Positions 6,476 through 14,801 of a stretch of DNA of 17,422 nt are shown one piece after another. Under the pieces are notes generated by a model. The model saw only the letters and a program-made list of their open reading frames with translations. It ran no database searches and was not told the DNA's origin. Where the stretch lies: the NCBI GenBank assembly GCA_036835375.1, contig DAITMB010000107.1, positions 1 through 17,422 of the forward strand, written 5' to 3'. This stretch comes from JANQTF01 sp036835375. GTDB taxonomy: Bacteria > Bacteroidota > Bacteroidia > J057. The first letter of the stretch is position 1; the number at the start of each line of letters is the position of its first letter. The position numbers and the translations under genes are program-made.

Positions 6476-8785
6476 TCAAAAGTCAAAGACGTAGGTGACC
6501 GTGGGGATCATGGGCAGGAGCGACAACTGCCTCCCGACGATGCGGTTGGCGTTGGCGCGGGTGTCGTATTCGGTGGCCAAATAGAGGTAGAAGGGATTGC
6601 GGCGATTGAGCGCATTGAAAATATCAATGTGAACTCCCTGCTTGACTTTGGGGCCTTCTTTGGTGTAGCGAAGGCCGAGATCCAGGCGGCTGTAGTCGGG
6701 CATTCGAAATCCGTTTTTTCCAGAATAATCGAAGATCGGCGGATTAGAACCCCGTTGATTCCCAAAAAATCCCGGTAACGTCACCAAGCCGGAAGGCAAG
6801 GTGATGGCATTGCCTGTGCCATAGATAAAGACCGAGGAGAAGGACCAGCGCTTGTTGAACCGGTACACCAGGACGAGGGAAAGATCGTGTCGGCGGTCGT
6901 AGCGAAAAAAGAAGGGTTGACCGAGGTTCAAACTATCAAATTGCCGATAGTTCCACGAGAGCGTGTAGCTCACCCAGCCAGTGAGTCGGCCTGCGCGCTT
7001 TCGAAAGTAAAACTCCGCGCCATAGGCCCATCCATCGCCAAAGACGAGCTGGTCTTCGTAGTTGGGAGAAAATGGGTTACCGCCTTCGCGGTAGTCAATT
7101 TGATTGCTCATGGTCTTGTAGTACAGCTCTACGCTCGCCTCGTATTTGTCCTTGGCCAAATTTTGAAAATAGCCGATGGCCAATTGTCGGGCACGCTGCG
7201 CGGGAACCTGCTTGCCACTCGGGATCCAAAAGTCGAAGGGATTATTGATCGCCGAACTCGCCACCTGGTGCAGGTACTGGTTCATCTCGGTGTAGCCAGC
7301 CTTGAGCGAGCTGTTGTATCCCAACCCCACGCGGAGCGTCGCCCGTGGTTCCCAGGCCAGATAGGTCGTATCCTTGTCCAGAAATCCCGGGAAGCGCAGT
7401 CCCAGGTTGAGGCCCACCCGATCGTTGATCAAAATTTCATCGTTGAGGTACAGCGCCGCCTCGTGAATAAATCGCCGGCTGACATTCAAAATGGTTGAAT
7501 CTCGATTCTCAGGCAACCTCAGCTTCCCCTCCTGTCTGCTTGGCGTGAGGTCGTGATACACATACGAAGCTCCAAACTTGATCTGGTGACGCGGCGAAGG
7601 GTAGTAATCAAAATCCACCTTTGCGGTCCAATCCCTGATTTCACTCCGCTGCGAAAAGCCGATGCCGCCTCCGCGTTGCTCCTGCTCACTTCGGTAGTCA
7701 TTGTAAATGAGGCTGGTATTGGAAAACAGCTTATCGCCGAACAGGTGATTCCAGCGAAAAGTAGCGCTGCGATTGCCCCATCCGATACCGACGCGGCTGG
7801 TATCTCGGCCAGGAATCAGGCGCTCGTTGGTGAATTGATCCCGTCCGAGGTAGCCGCTGAGGTAAATACGATCTTTGTCCGACACCCGATAGTTGAGCTT
7901 GGCATTGAAATCATGTAAAAAATAGCCTTGATTCACGCCAAAACGCAAAAATGGCCGAATCAGCAGATCGGCGTAGGACCTTCGCCCGGAGACCATAAAC
8001 GACATTTTGTCCTTCCAAATCGGTCCCTCGACCATCAGCCGGGAAGAGATCAGGCCGATAGCCCCTTCGCCGTGTATCTCCTGCATATTGCCATCCTTGG
8101 TCGAAATGTCGAGAATCGACGAAAGACGTCCCCCGTACTGCGCCGGGAAGCTTCCCTTGTAAAGATTCACACTTTTGATCGCAGCAGTATTAAACACGCT
8201 GAGGAAACCTGCCAAATGAAAGGGGTTGTACACCTGCGCTTCGTCCAGCAAAATGAGGTTTTGGTCGCTGGTGCCGCCGCGCACATAGAATCCTGCCGAA
8301 GCCTCCGTGCCCGACTGCACGCCCGGCAAAAGTTGGAGGCTCTTGAGGAGGTCTGTCTCTCCTCCGATCGCAGGCAGCAACTCGATTTCGTCAATGTTCA
8401 GATCGATTACGCCCATCGTAGCGCGCTCCACATTCTCCCGCGCCTTTTGGTCCGTGATCACGACTTCCTCCAGCTCGATTTCCTTGACTTGCAGCAGAAG
8501 ATTCACCTGAAGACTCTTCTCCCAAGCAAATGTGCGCTCAAGACGCTGGTAACCAGGATAATCCACTGTGATCCGCACGCTGTCCGAAGATCGCAGCGTG
8601 AGGGAATAGAATCCATAGCTATTTGAAATGGTCCCCGCTTTGAGCTCTCCGGCAGTGATCACCGCTCCGATGATTAGCTCCGAACTCGCGCTGTCGCGCA
8701 CGTAGCCGCTCAGCGTGTAGGATCCCTGGGCCGACAGGCTGCCGCCTATCGATAAGATCAGCAGGAGGAGAACACGTTGTGTCAT
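6476..8785 (-). CDS. TonB-dependent outer-membrane receptor with carboxypeptidase-like N-domain
   Basis: A 769-residue receptor. Signal peptide 1-20 (LLLLILSIGGSLSAQ). A carboxypeptidase D regulatory-like beta-sandwich covers about 22-105 (LSGYVRD to VNLLLQV). A TonB-box-like EEVVIT follows. The plug domain spans about 115-230, with LLPGVQSGTEASAGFYVRGG and NLILLDEAQVYNPFHLAGF. The beta-barrel runs to the C-terminus VTYVFDF, with a terminal Phe. It is expected to import a substrate across the outer membrane using TonB-ExbBD energy. The receptor class with a downstream DUF4249 protein is common in Bacteroidota, but the substrate is not predictable. ATG 8785 is chosen, giving a compact signal peptide, with GAAGGG about 8 bp upstream; a TTG five codons earlier is possible. 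It is the first gene of the minus-strand run. Confidence 0.95.
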   Translation of the reverse strand: MTQRVLLLLILSIGGSLSAQGSYTLSGYVRDSASSELIIGAVITAGELKAGTISNSYGFYSLTLRSSDSVRITVDYPGYQRLERTFAWEKSLQVNLLLQVKEIELEEVVITDQKARENVERATMGVIDLNIDEIELLPAIGGETDLLKSLQLLPGVQSGTEASAGFYVRGGTSDQNLILLDEAQVYNPFHLAGFLSVFNTAAIKSVNLYKGSFPAQYGGRLSSILDISTKDGNMQEIHGEGAIGLISSRLMVEGPIWKDKMSFMVSGRRSYADLLIRPFLRFGVNQGYFLHDFNAKLNYRVSDKDRIYLSGYLGRDQFTNERLIPGRDTSRVGIGWGNRSATFRWNHLFGDKLFSNTSLIYNDYRSEQEQRGGGIGFSQRSEIRDWTAKVDFDYYPSPRHQIKFGASYVYHDLTPSRQEGKLRLPENRDSTILNVSRRFIHEAALYLNDEILINDRVGLNLGLRFPGFLDKDTTYLAWEPRATLRVGLGYNSSLKAGYTEMNQYLHQVASSAINNPFDFWIPSGKQVPAQRARQLAIGYFQNLAKDKYEASVELYYKTMSNQIDYREGGNPFSPNYEDQLVFGDGWAYGAEFYFRKRAGRLTGWVSYTLSWNYRQFDSLNLGQPFFFRYDRRHDLSLVLVYRFNKRWSFSSVFIYGTGNAITLPSGLVTLPGFFGNQRGSNPPIFDYSGKNGFRMPDYSRLDLGLRYTKEGPKVKQGVHIDIFNALNRRNPFYLYLATEYDTRANANRIVGRQLSLLPMIPTVTYVFDF

Positions 8786-9196
8786 GATTGAACCCTTCAA
8801 AATAAAAATGGATCCTCAATTTTGTACCAAATTCTGAATCGGATCAATGTCGGCGGCACGCTTCCAAAGCCGTTCAGCAACTAGACGATCAAGACGGCAG
8901 AAACGAGTGGTGTCCCCCGAAAATCTTTTTTATCTAGTTTTCATTTAGATTGATCAAAAATGCTGGAAAAAGACCGTGGAAAAAATCAAGTCAGAAGTAG
9001 CATAGATTAGCTTCTGAGCGTCTTTTGCTTGAAGTAAAAGGGCATTCAGATCAGCTGAGCTTCTGAGATGCGATGTTCCCTCTAAATTATTTCAAAATGA
9101 AGCAGCTGGAATAATAATGGTTTGATGCCATTGATTTCAAAAGTAATGCTTCGAGATCGGTAAAGAAAGGGTAAAATTTTAGACTTTCGCCCCGAA
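8786..9196. other. Divergent intergenic region between the receptor operon and the 9197 gene
   Basis: A 411-bp non-coding stretch that must hold promoters for both directions. I could not find a convincing TTG/TAnnTTTG pair on either strand. CATTTTTG on the minus strand near 8958 and TACTTTTG on the minus strand at 9138-9145 are near matches without a well-spaced -33. A palindrome with flanking direct repeats is described separately. No small ORF stands out. Confidence 0.5.
9009..9067. promoter_or_regulatory. Palindrome between two direct repeats, possible operator
   Basis: AGCTTCTGAG occurs at 9009-9018 and again at 9058-9067, 49 bp apart. Between them CTTTTGCTT (9022-9030) and AAGTAAAAG (9032-9040) form a 9-bp dyad with one mismatch around G9031. 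The position, midway in a divergent promoter region, suits a regulator-binding site. The structure is seen; regulatory function is inference. Confidence 0.3.
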
Positions 9197-10150
9197 ATGA
9201 AAATGAATATTCTTGACCAGCGAATTCACATCACGACGTCACCCATGCACAGCGACATGAACCGCAAAATGACCCACGACATGACGATCGCCGTCCCTCG
9301 TCTCATGACGAGGATCCCGACTTGGCTCTTCCTTGGGATGTTCCTATTGGCTGGAAAAGATCTCCCCGCTCAGATTTTTGGTCCGGCACCTGATGGCGAA
9401 GGGAAAACCTGGAACATTCGCTTCATCGTCGATCCCGGACTCAATACCTGGCGGGCGGGTTACCGAGATATGTATGAAGGGGAGCGCTATTTTCCTGAGA
9501 CTGACAGCACGTCCATGCAATGGAGATGGGCGAGCTGGGACTCGGTCGATCGCAATGTGCTGGACTATTACAAAGCGGGCAGTCTCCGCTTAGGGATTTT
9601 GCTCAATGTGTATGACGAGCTTTATGTCGGGGTGAATTATGTGGGCTACATAGTGCAGGGCTACCCCCGGAACCTTGGGCTATCCTATGTGTATTGGCCT
9701 TTTTTCTCACTATCTGGCAGCGTGAATTACAACTATCGTCTCCCATGGCTCAACGAACGCCTGAGCCTACAGCCGACCCTTTCGCTGGGGACGTATCAAT
9801 CCGAGCGGAGCTTTGAAGGAATCGGTCAGGAGCTTGCTTATGAAGGGCGGCTGGGCCTCGCCTATCGCTACAATCGTCGTTCACAAAATCAAATCCGGGT
9901 CTGGGGGAACTACCAGCGCCTCACATATCGCGCTTCTGAGCCTAGTCTGGTGTTTCCTGAGCGGCAGCGCGAGGTTGCCAGCACCTGGGATTTGTTCAGC
10001 GTGGGCGTAGGGTTCATCTGGCACCTCCAGATTCAGGAAGATCCTGAAGACCGCGATCAGGACCAGCGCTCCAGGAAAAAGCGCAAAGCTCGTCGGCTCG
10101 AACATAAACAGGACAAGCTCCAACGCAAGCTGGACAAGGTTGATTCATAA
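9197..10150 (+). CDS. Outer-membrane beta-barrel-like protein with basic C-terminal tail
   Basis: Unrecognised family. From ATG 9197 it is 317 residues, but the best signal peptide starts at ATG 9305 (RIPTWLFLGMFLLAGKDLPAQ), giving 281 residues; the longer N-terminus, with six Met codons before that, is probably untranslated. The mature protein alternates aromatic and polar residues in strand-sized segments (LRLGILLNVYDELYVGVNYV, SLSGSVNYNYRLP, LSLQPTLSLGTY, GRLGLAYRYN, QIRVWGNYQRL, LFSVGVGFIWHLQI), as expected for a small barrel. Unlike normal barrels it does not end at the last strand: about 45 residues rich in D/E, then K/R (QRSRKKRKARRLEHKQDK), follow and should form a charged helix. It is divergent from the receptor operon and 136 bp upstream of the glycosyltransferase gene. 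I see no terminator between. Confidence 0.8.
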   Translation: MKMNILDQRIHITTSPMHSDMNRKMTHDMTIAVPRLMTRIPTWLFLGMFLLAGKDLPAQIFGPAPDGEGKTWNIRFIVDPGLNTWRAGYRDMYEGERYFPETDSTSMQWRWASWDSVDRNVLDYYKAGSLRLGILLNVYDELYVGVNYVGYIVQGYPRNLGLSYVYWPFFSLSGSVNYNYRLPWLNERLSLQPTLSLGTYQSERSFEGIGQELAYEGRLGLAYRYNRRSQNQIRVWGNYQRLTYRASEPSLVFPERQREVASTWDLFSVGVGFIWHLQIQEDPEDRDQDQRSRKKRKARRLEHKQDKLQRKLDKVDS

Positions 10151-10286
10151 AGAATCATTTCTGCATCGCTCGCTCCCTCAAGTCACAAGTGCATTAGGAT
10201 TTCAGCGAGAGGAAATGGAAAATTGCGATTCGCCCCGCTGGGAAGGATGACTCATCAACGATCGGGGCTAATGGAGACTCCGAACC

Positions 10287-12155
10287 ATGCGCATTCATCG
10301 AGGCACATCCCTGCCCCTTTTAGGAACCGCAGTACCTTGGCTGCTGGTTTTGGTTATGGCGCTAGGCCTGAGGCTTTATCAGATCAGCGACTTGTCGCTA
10401 GGCAATGATGACCTAAGCGCCCTGTCTCGCTTGCAGTACGATTCTTTTTCCGAGCTGATACGGGAAGGCGTCATGCCAGATTGTCACCCGGCGGGCAACC
10501 AAGTGTTTCTGTGGAGTTGGTCACAGGTGTTTGGGTCCTCCGAATGGAGCCTTCGAATCCCTTTTCTAGGCTTTGGCCTGCTATCCATTGTGCTGGTCGG
10601 CAGGCTGGGAACCCGCTGGTTTTCTCACACGGCGGGGCTGATGGCGGGGGCATTCATGGCCAGCGCTGAGTGTAGCCTCTTTCACAGCCTCACTTTGCGT
10701 CCCTATATGTTGGGAATCTGTGCGGTATTGGGATTGGCGTGGTATCTCAGCGCTTTCATAGAGTTAGAAAAGCCGCTCAAAAAAAGCTCCATGGCCGGAT
10801 TTTCCGTCATGGGGGCCTTGTGTGGATATTTCCACTACTACGCAGCAATGCTCGCGGTGGTCATGATCGTGTCGGGTTGGCTGGCCCTTGGTCCCACCCG
10901 AAGACGAGCTTATCTGCTGGCCGTCGCGGGAATGGCGCTGCTATACCTTCCCCATCTTCCGATTCTCCTCCACCAAGCGCAAGCGGCTGGCTCAGGATGG
11001 ATGGGCGCACCAGACGGCGCCTTTTTCTTGCGATACCTTGGGTACCTGTTCCACTTTTCCTGGTGGTTTGCGGCGGGCACCTTCGCAGTGCTTACTGGAT
11101 TGGTCTGGAAGTCGCAGTGGCGACGCGAAAGCCAGCTCTATCGCTGGATCAGCCTTGACTTGGCGCTGGTACCGATCAGCATCGCCGTAATTTATTCCTG
11201 GACCGTCGCGCCGATTGTTCATTTCAGTTCAATGGTGTTTGCGTATCCTTTTCTGTTACTGGGAATTTTTTCATTTGCCAAAGAACAACGGCCCTTTGCC
11301 CGCACGGTCTATGCACTGGGACTCATGGCCCTGTCAGTGACGACGCTGGTATATGAGCGGCATTTCTACGAATGGTTTTATGACAAGGGTCCTAAAGAGA
11401 TGGTACAGCTCTACGCCTCTGAGAAAGCAGGCGCAGAAGCGGGCTGGATGCAAATGAACCATCCTTTTTACCTTGAATATTATGTTCAACAACAAGATCC
11501 TCCCATTCAGTTCAATGGGTATGAGCTGCCGCCGCTTGCTACCTTCCTGGCATGGGCAGACAGCTCCCAAGCGAAGTCAGTGGCGATGGGGTGGCTGAGT
11601 CGGGATTTTCCGCTCCAATATCTCTCAGTAGTAGAGCGCTACTTTCCTGTGCGCAAAGTGGAAATGCTGTGGCCCATCTGCGAATATTACGTCTTCACGA
11701 AAGAACAAGAGCCTGCGGTCAGTCCGGGTTGGCGTAGATTGGCGGTGGCCACGGATGTCTCCTGGCAATCTGAGGAGGGGTTCGTTTCCACTTTAGAAGT
11801 CGTTCCTTCACATTATTTCACGGATTTCCCCGAAATACTATCCATCCAGCTTGACGCATGCCTCGATCAAATCGGCGAAGCTTTGCCTCAACTCGTGGTC
11901 ACCATCGAGGTCAACGGGGAATCCCGGTTTTGGCAAGCGATTGAGTTGATGTCCCTGCCTGATCCGGCAGAAATGCACTACATCGCTGACTTTTCCTTGC
12001 GCACGCGCCACATTCCTCTGCTCACCCATCCCCAGGCGCGGCTTAAAGCCTACCTGTGGAATGTCGGTAAATCCAGCGGCAATCTGTTGCGCTTTGAGGT
12101 CAAGCGACGCGATGGAAATCCCAGAATTTATGCTTTTGTGGAGAAGGTTGAGTGA
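10287..12155 (+). CDS. GT-C fold membrane glycosyltransferase (GT39/ArnT-like)
   Basis: A 622-residue polytopic membrane protein. The first membrane helix is at about 12-33. It is followed by an acidic pair in the first extracytoplasmic loop (LGNDDLSAL, D41 and D42), where GT-C enzymes carry their catalytic or metal-binding acid. Next comes PDCHPAGNQVFLW (H67), resembling the HPP-type motif, and SLTLRPYMLG with the Arg-Pro-Tyr typical of this group. About eight to ten further helices extend to roughly residue 350. Residues about 365-622 form a soluble domain, probably periplasmic. Family knowledge says such enzymes move sugars from polyprenyl-phosphate donors to lipid, protein or polymer acceptors on the outer face of the inner membrane. 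Donor and acceptor are not inferable. No sugar-polymer genes are next to it, so it looks like a stand-alone gene. Confidence 0.85.
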   Translation: MRIHRGTSLPLLGTAVPWLLVLVMALGLRLYQISDLSLGNDDLSALSRLQYDSFSELIREGVMPDCHPAGNQVFLWSWSQVFGSSEWSLRIPFLGFGLLSIVLVGRLGTRWFSHTAGLMAGAFMASAECSLFHSLTLRPYMLGICAVLGLAWYLSAFIELEKPLKKSSMAGFSVMGALCGYFHYYAAMLAVVMIVSGWLALGPTRRRAYLLAVAGMALLYLPHLPILLHQAQAAGSGWMGAPDGAFFLRYLGYLFHFSWWFAAGTFAVLTGLVWKSQWRRESQLYRWISLDLALVPISIAVIYSWTVAPIVHFSSMVFAYPFLLLGIFSFAKEQRPFARTVYALGLMALSVTTLVYERHFYEWFYDKGPKEMVQLYASEKAGAEAGWMQMNHPFYLEYYVQQQDPPIQFNGYELPPLATFLAWADSSQAKSVAMGWLSRDFPLQYLSVVERYFPVRKVEMLWPICEYYVFTKEQEPAVSPGWRRLAVATDVSWQSEEGFVSTLEVVPSHYFTDFPEILSIQLDACLDQIGEALPQLVVTIEVNGESRFWQAIELMSLPDPAEMHYIADFSLRTRHIPLLTHPQARLKAYLWNVGKSSGNLLRFEVKRRDGNPRIYAFVEKVE

Positions 12156-12158
12156 GAG

Positions 12159-12280
12159 GTGAGACGGGGAGAAGTGAGACGGGGAGAAGCGAGACGGGAG
12201 AGGAGAGGAGAGAAGTCAGAGAGTCAGAAGTCAGACGGGAGATGGGAGAGGTCAGAAGTCAGAGGGGAGATGGGATGAAG
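12159..12280 (+). repeat. Purine-rich tandem repeats between convergent genes
   Basis: Almost all bases on the plus strand are A or G. A 15-bp unit, GAGACGGGGAGAAGT, is repeated at 12161-12175 and 12176-12190, with a degenerate third copy at 12191-12205. A 28-bp unit starting GTCAGAAGTCAGA is repeated at 12223-12250 and 12251-12278 with a few mismatches. The tract fills the gap between the stops of the convergent glycosyltransferase and receptor genes. No T-run terminator is seen. Confidence 0.85.
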
Positions 12281-12289
12281 ACAATCATG

Positions 12290-14542
12290 TTAAAAACCGA
12301 GTTGGAGTGAGAAGAGAATCAGTCTGCCGGGGGATTCGATGGCTGAGCCGTGGTACGCGAAGCGGGTGTTTAGCATGTTTTCTACGCCGATCATGGCATA
12401 TCCCCAAGCGAAATCATAGCCTACATGCAGGTGAAACACATTCCACCCCGGTGTGCCATCGGGGTTTTGCTGTGGGTTGAGGAGATCGATGGCAGAAATC
12501 TGCTCTTGACGTGAGGCATGGCGCCATTCCAGTCGGCTCCAAAACCCTGCGACGGGACTGAGTCTAAGGCCAAATCGACTGCTCAAGGGCGGCACATAAG
12601 GCAGAAAATCACCTTGTTTGAGCGACATGCCCTGTGTGTAGGTGAGGCTTCCATACAAGGAGGCGAAGGAGCGCAAGGGTACCTCCATTTCGGCCTCCAC
12701 GCCTTGTACAAATCCTTGATCTATGTTTTGAGCCTGATGAATGATCGCTCCTTGATAAAGGGTGTTGGTAGAAACTTCCCGGATCCAATCACCGAGCTGC
12801 TGATGATAGAAGGACAAGCTACCGGTAAACCAGCGGCTTTCTGCTTTCAGGCCAATTTCTGAGCTAAAAATGCGCTCTGTCCCAAGACTGTCGGAAGGGC
12901 GCAGGAGGTAACCGGAAGCACCCTGGCTTGTGCGGAGGTCCGTGAGGCCCGGTGCGCGGAACCCCGTGCGAAAAGAAGAGACAATTTCTACATGCCGACT
13001 GAGCTCAAACATCGCTGAGACATTGCCCGTGAGGGCTTGCGGCGACCAGGAATCTTCCCCCCAAGTCGGGTCAGTCCATGAGACACGCTGTGCGTGCGCA
13101 CGGCCCCCAAAGGAGAGGTGTAACTTCAGCAAATCCACGGTGTGCAGGCTGTAAATGCCGATTTCTTCCTGTGTAGCACCCGTGGGGATCGTGGGAGCCG
13201 AAGCTTCTGGTGCCCCATCCAGGGGAAGACGCCAGGCCTCGCTGCTCACCTCATGCCGGGCAAGATCCACGCCCGAGGCAATGTGCCACAAAAAATTGGG
13301 CTGCGCATGGACTTCTACCATCGCGCGGAGCGTCTGCACCTCTTCCCGCTCGCTTTCGGCGGCATCTGCTTGATGGCCATTTTTGTATCGATCCAGCCCA
13401 AATCGCTGCGCTACTGCCGTCACCCGCACCTCCTGCCACCATGGTTGGTCAAAGTAGCCTGTCCAGCGTGTGTGAGCTTGCTGCCGCTCAAGTCCCAGTT
13501 CCACCGGCAGGGGAGGCAGCGCAGCCGCATGTGCCGAATCAAGACGAAGCTCGTGCTGCTGAAATCCCACTTCCAGTTGGTGTTGCGAGCCGAGTCGCAG
13601 ACCCATTTTTCCTTGAAAACCCTTGCTATCATATCCCGGTGGGGGCATCGCCGAGCTACCAGCACCGAGGGGCATCGCCCCCCAATTGCGGCGATAAGCG
13701 TTGGTTAGCACAGAGACCCCGCGACCGGAGAGGTGCAAAGAGGCATCTCCTCCCATCTCAGCCTGGCCCGGCTGATAGCGAGTTGTGGCTTGGCCATGTA
13801 GCTTCCAGCCCGATGTGGTGTAGCGATTGGGGGCACTGTGCAGCCCGATGACACCCGCGGTGGCTTGATTGCCATGCGACACCGACCCGGTTCCACGCAG
13901 GACTTCGGCCCGATGGACAGTAGATGGATCCACGGTGAGCCACCAGGGGCTTGGACCTGCGCCGAGGGTGACGGGCATCAGAGGAATTCCATCCTCGACC
14001 AGTAGCACATTGCGGCCCGAAAGCCCCCGAATCTGCGGTGTCGCAGAAGCGTAGGATTGCTGTATCAAGGCTCCGCCGGGAAGGCCAAGCAGTGCTTCTG
14101 GAAGGTGGCGGGCAGGAAGTTCTCGAAAGTGCGTAGCATGAAGAGCAGACACCGATTCAGGCGTTTTTTGGTAAGCCCTGGGAAGGCGTGAGGAGACATT
14201 CTGCACATTTCGACCGATAGAGGAGTTGATCGGCGTGAGCTTCACGTTAAGGCAAACAGAATCCTTGCCTTTGGGAAATATCACGACCCGCTCCAAGGAA
14301 ACAAACCCTTCTTTTTCGAAAAGAAAAACGGCTTTGCTGGTAAAATCAGAAGTAAATACAAACGCGCCTTTGCGGTTCGTCTCGGCGTGTTGTGTGCTGC
14401 CTATCAAGCGTATGGCTACGCCAGGAATGGTTTTGTCACTGTTGCCCTGGGTGACGGTACCATGTAGGACCTGAGCACTCAGGGTGGAGGGAAACAAGAA
14501 GAGCAACAGACCTCTCAGGAGATACTGGTATAAATGAGTCAT
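12290..14542 (-). CDS. TonB-dependent receptor, siderophore/haem/cobalamin-type plug and barrel
   Basis: A 750-residue receptor. The signal peptide ends at PSTLSAQ (residue 24). A carboxypeptidase regulatory-like domain covers about 25-106 (LHGTVTQG, GVAIRLIGS, NRKGAFVFTSDF). The plug, about 125-240, has ARHLPEALLGLPG, ATPQIRGLSGRNVLLVEDGI and the end motif AEVLRGTGSVSHGNQATAGVI. The barrel contains FRTGFRAPGLTDL, the FRAP-type motif seen in siderophore, haem and vitamin B12 receptors, and ends in LFSLQLGF with terminal Phe. The likely role is uptake of an iron complex, haem or cobalamin, but no partner gene is adjacent to decide. The start at ATG 14542 is set by the signal peptide; the frame stays open 66 codons upstream with no signal-like content. 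It is divergent from the 14802 gene. Confidence 0.94.
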   Translation of the reverse strand: MTHLYQYLLRGLLLFLFPSTLSAQVLHGTVTQGNSDKTIPGVAIRLIGSTQHAETNRKGAFVFTSDFTSKAVFLFEKEGFVSLERVVIFPKGKDSVCLNVKLTPINSSIGRNVQNVSSRLPRAYQKTPESVSALHATHFRELPARHLPEALLGLPGGALIQQSYASATPQIRGLSGRNVLLVEDGIPLMPVTLGAGPSPWWLTVDPSTVHRAEVLRGTGSVSHGNQATAGVIGLHSAPNRYTTSGWKLHGQATTRYQPGQAEMGGDASLHLSGRGVSVLTNAYRRNWGAMPLGAGSSAMPPPGYDSKGFQGKMGLRLGSQHQLEVGFQQHELRLDSAHAAALPPLPVELGLERQQAHTRWTGYFDQPWWQEVRVTAVAQRFGLDRYKNGHQADAAESEREEVQTLRAMVEVHAQPNFLWHIASGVDLARHEVSSEAWRLPLDGAPEASAPTIPTGATQEEIGIYSLHTVDLLKLHLSFGGRAHAQRVSWTDPTWGEDSWSPQALTGNVSAMFELSRHVEIVSSFRTGFRAPGLTDLRTSQGASGYLLRPSDSLGTERIFSSEIGLKAESRWFTGSLSFYHQQLGDWIREVSTNTLYQGAIIHQAQNIDQGFVQGVEAEMEVPLRSFASLYGSLTYTQGMSLKQGDFLPYVPPLSSRFGLRLSPVAGFWSRLEWRHASRQEQISAIDLLNPQQNPDGTPGWNVFHLHVGYDFAWGYAMIGVENMLNTRFAYHGSAIESPGRLILFSLQLGF

Positions 14543-14801
14543 GCAAAAATGCCTTCTGGTGAAAATTAGCACAGTCTGAAAGAGCGCTGCCCTAAAAGTA
14601 TCAAACGGATTTCTTTGGAAAAAGTGTAATTCCACCGGGACATGACGTCTATTTGAGGACGTGGTGATATCGTTTATTTCATTCTTCGAATGATATTTCA
14701 GCATTTTTACCCTTCCCAAAAATTCCCTACTTTCGAACAATGTCTCCCATTTTGCTTGAACCTTTCTTCTTCCAATGCTTTCATTACAACCCCTCCTTCC
14801 T
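14543..14801. promoter_or_regulatory. Divergent promoter region with two small inverted repeats
   Basis: The region lies between the receptor start and the 14802 start. It holds TCATTC-TTC-GAATGA at 14679-14693 (perfect 6-bp arms) and ACGTC/GACGT arms at 14645-14649 and 14658-14662. No exact TAnnTTTG element was found on either strand. A regulatory role is inferred from position only. Confidence 0.3.

Noticed and set aside
6887..8626. Long plus-strand open frames (6887-7498, 7928-8626) opposite the first receptor
   Set aside because: They are antisense shadows of a GC-rich gene with a complete receptor architecture; no domain or signal is visible in them.
10141..10161. Small hairpin TGATTC/GAATCA at the end of the 9197 gene
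   Set aside because: The stem is only 6 bp of mostly AT pairs, overlaps the stop codon and lacks a proper T-tract, so it is not a convincing terminator.
13142..13851. Plus-strand open frames of 188 and 213 codons opposite the second receptor
   Set aside because: They overlap each other and are antisense to a complete receptor; products are low-complexity and Arg/Pro-rich.
14543..14740. 66-codon N-terminal extension of the second receptor
   Set aside because: The signal peptide begins at ATG 14542; the extension has no signal character and covers the divergent promoter region.
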